From the NCBI RefSeq assembly GCF_000497045.1, contig NW_015961989.1, positions 62,001 to 126,000 of the forward strand: a stretch of DNA of 64,000 nt, in the 5' to 3' direction. Shown one piece after another: positions 58,300 through 64,000 of this stretch. The DNA is from Kalmanozyma brasiliensis GHG001 (taxonomy: Eukaryota; Basidiomycota; Ustilaginomycetes; Ustilaginales). The notes below the pieces were generated by a model. The model had not been told where the DNA came from and ran no database searches. It saw only the letters and a program-made list of their open reading frames with translations. Position 1 is the stretch's first letter. Each line of letters begins with the position of its first letter. The position numbers and the translations under genes were made by a program.

Positions 58300-59958
58300 C
58301 GTTGTTGGTGTCCCTGTGTGACGGTATTACGTGGATCGACTTGGTGGCTGTTGCAAGGATCAGCTGGCCTTCGTGAGGTGAGCTTCTCTCTTCTTGCGTG
58401 TTGGGATTCAAGTGGACGTCGTTGGGTCGAGAGTGCTTGGTTTGACGGTGAGAAGCGGTGATGGTGTCTACAATGATGGTGAGTGCAACTTGTTGAGGAA
58501 CCCTTTCTGACAGCGTAAATTTTCCCCTCTCGAAAAGCGAGCTGCAGGACTCAAAATTCGAGCACGTTTCTCGGATTGCGGGATACCCCATCCACCTTGT
58601 TAAATCGGGAAGTGAACGCTGGCAACTTGACCTTGCCCAACTAACTCTCCCTTGCCGTCCACGAGGTCAGGTCCGCAAGCTGCGACAGCATATAAGGTCA
58701 GATGGGAGAGCGTCGAGGTGGACTTGAAACGCGGCACTCGGATCAAGGGGACGATGCCAAGGCCAGGCGCGGATCCCGTCTTTTGAATGGCGCCGGTTTT
58801 GCGTAAGCGAAGCGAGTCTACCACCTTTTTTGACAGCGTGCCACGTTGGATGCGCGCTCCCCCTCGGCCCTGACCGAGCACCGCTTGATATTTGTGCGCC
58901 TTTCAGCTTCATCACAGCCAGATTCTCACTACAAACCGTAATCAATCCGATCGAATGTCCAAGGTCGTGGGAATGTGACTGTCAGCGACGTCGGCGTTCC
59001 AGAATTGGCTGACGTGTGTGCCTGAAAGCAATTCTGACTTTGGGTCACGTTGAGCAGCGCGTGATGCGCTTCCCCGCCCCACGGCCCAACTCTCGCCCTG
59101 TATCGAGCATGAATGGCGGGGCAACACGATGGTTGCAAACACTGTCTTTGCTTGGTCAACAAACAGCATGCCTATGCCAAGACGTCACACTGCTGACCAG
59201 GATGCACAATATCTCAGGGCGTTGCAAACTGACCCGTTTCCACACAGAGCACCATCTAGGGTTGCCGCCGCCTTTGGCGAGCAGGCGAGGTGAGATGGTA
59301 TCTGCGCGTATGCTCATGTGAAAAAGTTAGGGTCCAAACCCTGCTTTTTAGCAGCAGCCCCTGCGTGCGGTTCCGTCCTCTGAGTCGCAGTTCATTCCAA
59401 AAATTGCGTCCAGTCTGGTCGGCTTTGACTTTCAAGCGGACTGCAGCTCGCTTCTGCCGGTTGCCATTGTTCCCATCGTCCCCCTCATTGTTCCTTCAGT
59501 CATGTTCACCGTCTCTCCTTCCTGATGACTTTCATCGGCGGCCCATATCACCGACCACTTGTAGCTTCCTTGTCACCGTCCAACTCCCTTTAACCTCCTT
59601 CTTGCAGCTATTGTCTTGCGGAAGAGACCCCGCGCTCCCTTTTCCCCTACCGCAGCTCATCGCACGACAACCTCACTCGACCCAACACCGACCCAACCCA
59701 ACTTCGGCACTGCCTTCTCAAACATCGACCAGGTCGTCCGCTTGACTTCGCTGCTCGCGTCTTTCTTCCACCTTGGTATCATTTCGAGTGTCTTTGCTTC
59801 GGCGCTTCAGCTTCGACCCTCGCCTCGCGCATCGTCTCCGGCTACGACAAGCACCATCAGTGACGCCGCTCCCCTCTCGCTGAGCCAGGCCTGCGCAGGC
59901 GCACGCGATTGCTCAGCACCCCAACTACCATCAGCTTCACCGAACATATCTTTTCACG
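58300..59958. other. Divergent region LLPH-like (-) / alpha/beta hydrolase (+)
   Basis: 1.66 kb with no supported gene. Frames present on the plus strand upstream of 59959 have Pro/Ser/Thr-rich text and no good start, suggesting a long 5' leader for the hydrolase gene. Confidence 0.5.
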
Positions 59959-61590
59959 ATGCGAGAAACAAAGCTTCACATCCCCATGACCACCGCCACA
60001 GGCGAGACGATTGGCATCGTCGGCATCCTCGCCCAAGCCGCGCTCCCACCGCACAACCCACAGGAACACGAGCCGCATCCCATGTACACCTCCCGATCCA
60101 CCACCTCGCCCATCGAGCCGCTCCCCTACCACCCTGCCCCACTGTCCCGCCCGGACATCGCCAACGACCCGTCCGGCTCGCTCTCGCATCTCAGCAAGCG
60201 TCTCGTCTCGCACGAAGAGGATCCGGCCACCATGCAACGCCTGCGCAACAAGGACCAGGCGTTCAAGCGTCGCGGCTACCCACTGTACCCCATCGACAAG
60301 CGCGACACGCGTGGACTCAAGATCGCCATCATCCTCCACGGCGTCCTAGCACACAAGGATCAGATCTATCACAAGCAGCTCGCGCGCGCCCTACCCGTCG
60401 ACTCGTTCCGCTTCGACTTCCGAGCGAACGGCGAAACACCCGGTACGTGGTCCATGGGCAACCTCGCCGATGACGTTGAGGACCTCGTGGCGGTAGTCGA
60501 CTACCTGCGCACCAAGCTCGAGTACACCGTGGAGATTGTCATCGCACACAGTCGTGGTGCGCTGGACGGCTTTGCGTGGTTTGCGAAACACTGTCCAGAT
60601 GCGCTACCGCCGAGTTTGAGGGTACCGTTCTTTGTGGGTCTCAGTGCACGGTTTAATATGGCCAACATTCTGGAGCGCGATCCAAAGTTCCTCTCCGCCT
60701 TTGCCAAGGAGGGGTTTGTCCGATGGCAAGCAAGGGTGGCGGGACACGATAAGGAGTTGCACGTGTTTCCGGAGCAGGTGGAGCAGTTTGCTGCCTGGCC
60801 AACGAGGGAGATCGCGCTGGCATTTCCGTACAACACCGACGTACTGCTGATTCACGGCACGGCGGACAAGAGCGTTCCTGCCAGCGACGTCGCTTCGTAT
60901 GCCAACATTCTGAGCGGGGTGCACCGGAGACCCGGGAGTTGTTCGGTAAAGCTCATCGATCACGCAGACCATTTGTTCAGAGGGTTCTATCCGCAGGTGG
61001 TGGAGGCGATCGTCGAGTGGTTGGCCGAGAGGAGCGAGTTGACCAAGATGGGGTTGAGCGCGGCGGCGTTGCGAGACAGGGAAGTGTTGGGATTAGCGAG
61101 GTTCAATCCAAGTCACTTTGCCCAAGGGAGAGTGGGGGGGACGGGGATGTGGGACAACAACCTCGCCGGGGCAGGGTCGGCGAGGAACGGCGGGACCGGT
61201 CAGGGTGCGCCATGGTTGGACACGAGCAGCACAGCAGCGACAACATCGCCATATCAGAGGTACGTCGCTGCGTCGGTAGGCGTGCCCGCAGCGCAGCAGC
61301 AGCAAGCACAGCCCGAAGAGCCGCAACAGCCACAGCAGCGCAGTCCAGCGGAAGAGCTGAGGCTCGCCGAAGAGGACGCGGCCAACACGACCAAGGACCT
61401 CGTCGCCAAGGCGGCCAAAAGACTCGGAAAGCCAATAGGCACCGTCGTGGAGGCACGATCGGGTTCGTCACCAATACCACCGTCAAGCAGCTCCAGCAAA
61501 GACAGGTCGAAACCAGCGCCGCCAGACGAGCACAAGTCGACGAGCATTCCGATATCGGTCTCTTCGCAAAGGGCAAAGTCGCGGTTGTAA
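59959..61590 (+). CDS. Alpha/beta hydrolase of unknown substrate with a disordered C-terminus
   Basis: Single exon, 543 aa. The hydrolase core spans about 105-360: KIAIILHGVLAHKDQIYHKQ (oxyanion-hole HG), SFRFDFRANGETPG, nucleophile elbow IAHSRGALDG with Ser198, acid LLIHGTADKSVP (Asp about 302) and base LIDHADHLFRG (His about 337). The triad is complete. The elbow has Ala in place of the first Gly of GxSxG (A-H-S-R-G), a variation tolerated in the superfamily. The N-terminal 100 residues are polar and Pro-rich. The C-terminal 140 residues are Gln/Ser/Lys-rich and disordered. It resembles the uncharacterised fungal serine-hydrolase family that includes esterase/lipase-like proteins; substrate and location cannot be told from sequence. 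No signal peptide. Confidence 0.82.
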   Translation: MRETKLHIPMTTATGETIGIVGILAQAALPPHNPQEHEPHPMYTSRSTTSPIEPLPYHPAPLSRPDIANDPSGSLSHLSKRLVSHEEDPATMQRLRNKDQAFKRRGYPLYPIDKRDTRGLKIAIILHGVLAHKDQIYHKQLARALPVDSFRFDFRANGETPGTWSMGNLADDVEDLVAVVDYLRTKLEYTVEIVIAHSRGALDGFAWFAKHCPDALPPSLRVPFFVGLSARFNMANILERDPKFLSAFAKEGFVRWQARVAGHDKELHVFPEQVEQFAAWPTREIALAFPYNTDVLLIHGTADKSVPASDVASYANILSGVHRRPGSCSVKLIDHADHLFRGFYPQVVEAIVEWLAERSELTKMGLSAAALRDREVLGLARFNPSHFAQGRVGGTGMWDNNLAGAGSARNGGTGQGAPWLDTSSTAATTSPYQRYVAASVGVPAAQQQQAQPEEPQQPQQRSPAEELRLAEEDAANTTKDLVAKAAKRLGKPIGTVVEARSGSSPIPPSSSSSKDRSKPAPPDEHKSTSIPISVSSQRAKSRL

Positions 61591-61841
61591 CGCCGGTCCG
61601 GCGCTCGGCATCCTTTATGGACTGGCCGTCACTCTCGCATCCCGATTCGTCGTGACGTTCGTGGGTCCAGTCATGCTTCTGGCACTTTCGTTCTGCATCT
61701 CATCATCGTTTTCGTCTTCTATCTCGTCATCTTCTCAAGGTCTCCTGCACAGTGTATTCTTACTTCTCGCCCTTCGCATGCCGTGGAATTGCAGCTTAAT
61801 CGTCACCATCCAATCGATCAGTGCTGTGAGAGAGGGGTGTG

Positions 61842-64000
61842 TCAAGGTTCGTCGTCGGAAGAGTCGCTGATGGTGATAGCTGAGGTGCGCGGTCTGCTCG
61901 GACCCACGGACCTGGCCAGGGATGCGCCGAATTTCGGCGCGTTCATCGCCGTCTCACGCTCGTCATCCGAATCGGGCTCGGCAAGGGCTCTTTGACTAGA
62001 CGTCTTCCTGCGTGTAGGTGAAGCACGCAGCTTTTTCGGTGATTTGGTGTGTCGACCCGATGCGGCGTCGCTGTCCGACGTGGGGGGTGGGGTGGAGGAC
62101 CGTTCGTGCACGTCGCCCGCCGACGCGCGGACGGACGACACAAAGGAGCCGAGGAACTCAATGCTCGAATCCATCTCGTCCACTTCTGGGTCTGCAGTTG
62201 TCGGAAGGGAGATGTGACGATCGAGCCCTTTGCGTGTGCCCAAGCCGCCCGTTGCGACGGGGACAGATTCCGTTCGTCGCATGCCTCGCTTCTGCAGGCC
62301 GGTTGGGACGAGCAGCTGACGCGGTGTGCGTGATGCGCTGCTTCCCACTGTATCCGATGGAGCAGCAGCAGCAGCGGTGAAGCTCGGAGCAGGAGCAGGA
62401 GCAGCGAAGCTTGAAACAGGAGCAGCGGCGGCGAAGCTTTTGCCCATCGTGAGCTTTTGTGCCAACGATGGCTTGGTTGGCCTGACGAACGAGGTCAACG
62501 TCATCTGCCCGCTCTTGGACTTTGGTGCTTTCTTGGCTTTCGATGCAGCAGCTTTACGCTCGACCTCCTGCAAGAACGCGGTCAGCAGCGAAGCGCCGCT
62601 ATAGCTCAGCCGAAGAAGCGGTTCGGGGATCCACATCAAGAGGGGTGCGTCCGGCGACGGCTTTGCTGTGCCTGGTTTGCGCCGAAAATTCTCCTCCTCA
62701 TCAATGTCGGGGGTGTCCGTATACGAGCCGTCGTGGAGTGCTCGGCTGGCTGCGAGCTCTGCATCAAGCCGCGGGTCTATCCCCGCTTCCGCCGCGCGCG
62801 CGTGCTCCTCCATCGACATGAGGACGCGAAAGTCAAGGAAGGGGTCGAGCGCCGCGTGCCGTCGCTGCATCTTGATGGCCAGAATGTCGACCGAGCGCAT
62901 TTGGGAGGTGTGACTGCCTGACGGCTCGAAGACTGGGTCGGCAGGCGCAGAGGCAAGGGCGGTCTTTGCAAAGAAGTCGGTGATGCGTGTTGCGTTCGGA
63001 CTCTCGTGCAAGGGTCGCTGCTTTTTTGGACCCACGGAAGCGGCGGTGGTGTTGGACGTCGTACCGGCATCAAGCCCGAGCATATGCCGTCGGACACTTT
63101 TGCTCGCCGGACTTTCGACGAGTGCACCCCAGGGTCCCTCGTCCGCCCCTCCGTTGTGCTCGAGCACCTCCTGCCGCAGTCGTCGCACCACCACTCCCGG
63201 TCCGAGGATCGTGCGGAACTTGCCCAGGATGGCCTCCTTCGACCAATTGAAGTAGATTTGCGACAGGCGCGCCAGACGCCCCAGATCCGGTCCCGCCAGC
63301 TTCTGCACCAGGTCCACCGTCTTGCTATCGCTCTTTGAGGTCAATGGGTAAACGTAGAACGCCAGCACCATGCGCGATTCCTTGGTGGACAGGAAATGGT
63401 CTTCGATGGTCGATGCGAGCTTTGGTCGTCTTGACGGAAGGAAGCCGCGCTCGTTGGTGCGAAGCTCTTCACGCACCTCCTCCAGCCATGTTGCCAGAAA
63501 TGATGCAAAGGTGGGACAAGACTTGGACGCCGAGCCCTGGTCCGGATAGGAACGCTTGAATGCGTGGATGAGTGTCGTGCCGAATCCGCCGCGCGCGAGG
63601 GCAAGCGCGATCTTGACACCACAGTTCAGCAGGCCGGTGGTATCGTAGTCTCCGCCAGACATGAGGGCGATCAGGATGAGGCCATCACGGTCGATGCCCA
63701 TGTCGTCGCCGGCGAGATCGACAGCGTTGTACAGGGTGATGAGGTGGTCACGGTCCGATCCAGAGAGCTGGACTTTCGAGGTGGACGCCGTAGCTGGAGC
63801 TTCGTGCGAACCATCTTCGAAGACGTCGCTGCTGGTGGAAGTGGTGCGGCTGAGCGCTTTGGTGCCGGACAGATTCTTGCCCCAGTTGCGAATGAGCACC
63901 TGAGTCCCGAAGAGCAGTGCATCTGAATCGTCTGTCAGGACAGCATCGACAAACCCCGCCTGGTTAAGGTAGGCCAGCTCCGCCTCGGCTTCACCAGGCG
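61842..64000 (-). CDS. XPG/Rad2-family nuclease, GEN1/Yen1 type, C-terminal part (5' end outside window)
   Basis: The frame runs from the right window edge to the stop at 61842-61844 (about 719 codons). At the edge, the XPG-I region reads AYLNQAGFVDAVLTDDSDAL followed by LLFGTQVLIRNW, with the metal-binding DDSD. It continues with LITLYNAVDLAGDDMGIDRD, GLILIALMSGGDYDTTGLLN and CGVKIALALARGGFG, where GGDYD is the helix-hairpin-helix metal/DNA-binding part. The Gly-Gly-Asp-Tyr-Asp form is typical of fungal GEN1/Yen1-like resolvases and not of Fen1 or Rad27 (GCDY). After about 290 visible residues the sequence is disordered and Ser/Pro/Ala-rich with basic clusters. GEN1/Yen1 cuts Holliday junctions and 5' flaps. 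The N-terminal XPG-N part is outside the window; Rad2 (XPG) and Exo1 are alternatives but less similar. Confidence 0.85.
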   Translation of the reverse strand, partial: PGEAEAELAYLNQAGFVDAVLTDDSDALLFGTQVLIRNWGKNLSGTKALSRTTSTSSDVFEDGSHEAPATASTSKVQLSGSDRDHLITLYNAVDLAGDDMGIDRDGLILIALMSGGDYDTTGLLNCGVKIALALARGGFGTTLIHAFKRSYPDQGSASKSCPTFASFLATWLEEVREELRTNERGFLPSRRPKLASTIEDHFLSTKESRMVLAFYVYPLTSKSDSKTVDLVQKLAGPDLGRLARLSQIYFNWSKEAILGKFRTILGPGVVVRRLRQEVLEHNGGADEGPWGALVESPASKSVRRHMLGLDAGTTSNTTAASVGPKKQRPLHESPNATRITDFFAKTALASAPADPVFEPSGSHTSQMRSVDILAIKMQRRHAALDPFLDFRVLMSMEEHARAAEAGIDPRLDAELAASRALHDGSYTDTPDIDEEENFRRKPGTAKPSPDAPLLMWIPEPLLRLSYSGASLLTAFLQEVERKAAASKAKKAPKSKSGQMTLTSFVRPTKPSLAQKLTMGKSFAAAAPVSSFAAPAPAPSFTAAAAAPSDTVGSSASRTPRQLLVPTGLQKRGMRRTESVPVATGGLGTRKGLDRHISLPTTADPEVDEMDSSIEFLGSFVSSVRASAGDVHERSSTPPPTSDSDAASGRHTKSPKKLRASPTRRKTSSQRALAEPDSDDERETAMNAPKFGASLARSVGPSRPRTSAITISDSSDDEP

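Overview
The window reads as nuclear DNA of a basidiomycete, most likely a smut fungus (Ustilaginomycotina). This is inferred from three things: GC-rich, largely intronless genes with long Ser/Ala/Gln-rich low-complexity insertions; short introns of about 70-95 nt with GTRNGT donors where introns occur; and secreted-protein genes embedded among housekeeping genes. No bacterial, organellar, tRNA or rRNA genes were recognised.

Layout. 1-27.5 kb is conserved gene space: the 3' end of a CPSF100/Cft2 gene (+), an aquaporin (-), the Kex2 proprotein convertase (-), a membrane-anchored LEA-2-like protein (-), the GARP subunit Vps54 (-), CreC/WDR20 (+), an Isc1-type sphingolipid phospholipase C (-), the seven-exon NEDD8 E2 UBC12 (+), protein-L-isoaspartate methyltransferase (+), guanylate kinase (-) and a DUF2786 protein rich in SUMO-type motifs (+).

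27.5-34.3 kb is an accessory island. It holds a small secreted protein (-), a degenerate Gag-only retroelement relic (-), a tandem pair of paralogous three-exon secreted proteins that I reconstructed exon by exon (-), and another small secreted protein (+). Two of the secreted genes have TATA boxes about 85-90 bp before the ATG. This is the most interesting part of the window.

34.4-64 kb returns to conserved genes: Nup133 (-), a Gid7/WDR26-type LisH-CTLH-WD40 protein (-), a C2H2/fungal_trans transcription factor (-), the Golgi SNARE Gos1 (+, three exons), exportin Crm1 (-), the SPX-ankyrin-GDPD protein Pho81 (+), an LLP-homolog ribosome-biogenesis protein (-), an alpha/beta hydrolase (+) and the 3' part of a GEN1/Yen1-type XPG nuclease (-) that runs off the right edge.

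The conserved genes are not an operon-like unit. They cover mRNA 3' processing, secretory traffic (Kex2, Vps54, Gos1), nuclear transport (Nup133, Crm1), ubiquitin-like control (UBC12, Gid7, CreC) and phosphate sensing (Pho81). Kex2, Vps54 and Gos1 act in the route through which the island's secreted proteins would leave the cell, but their proximity is probably coincidental. Exon boundaries come from splice signals, reading-frame closure and family alignment from memory; no search was run.
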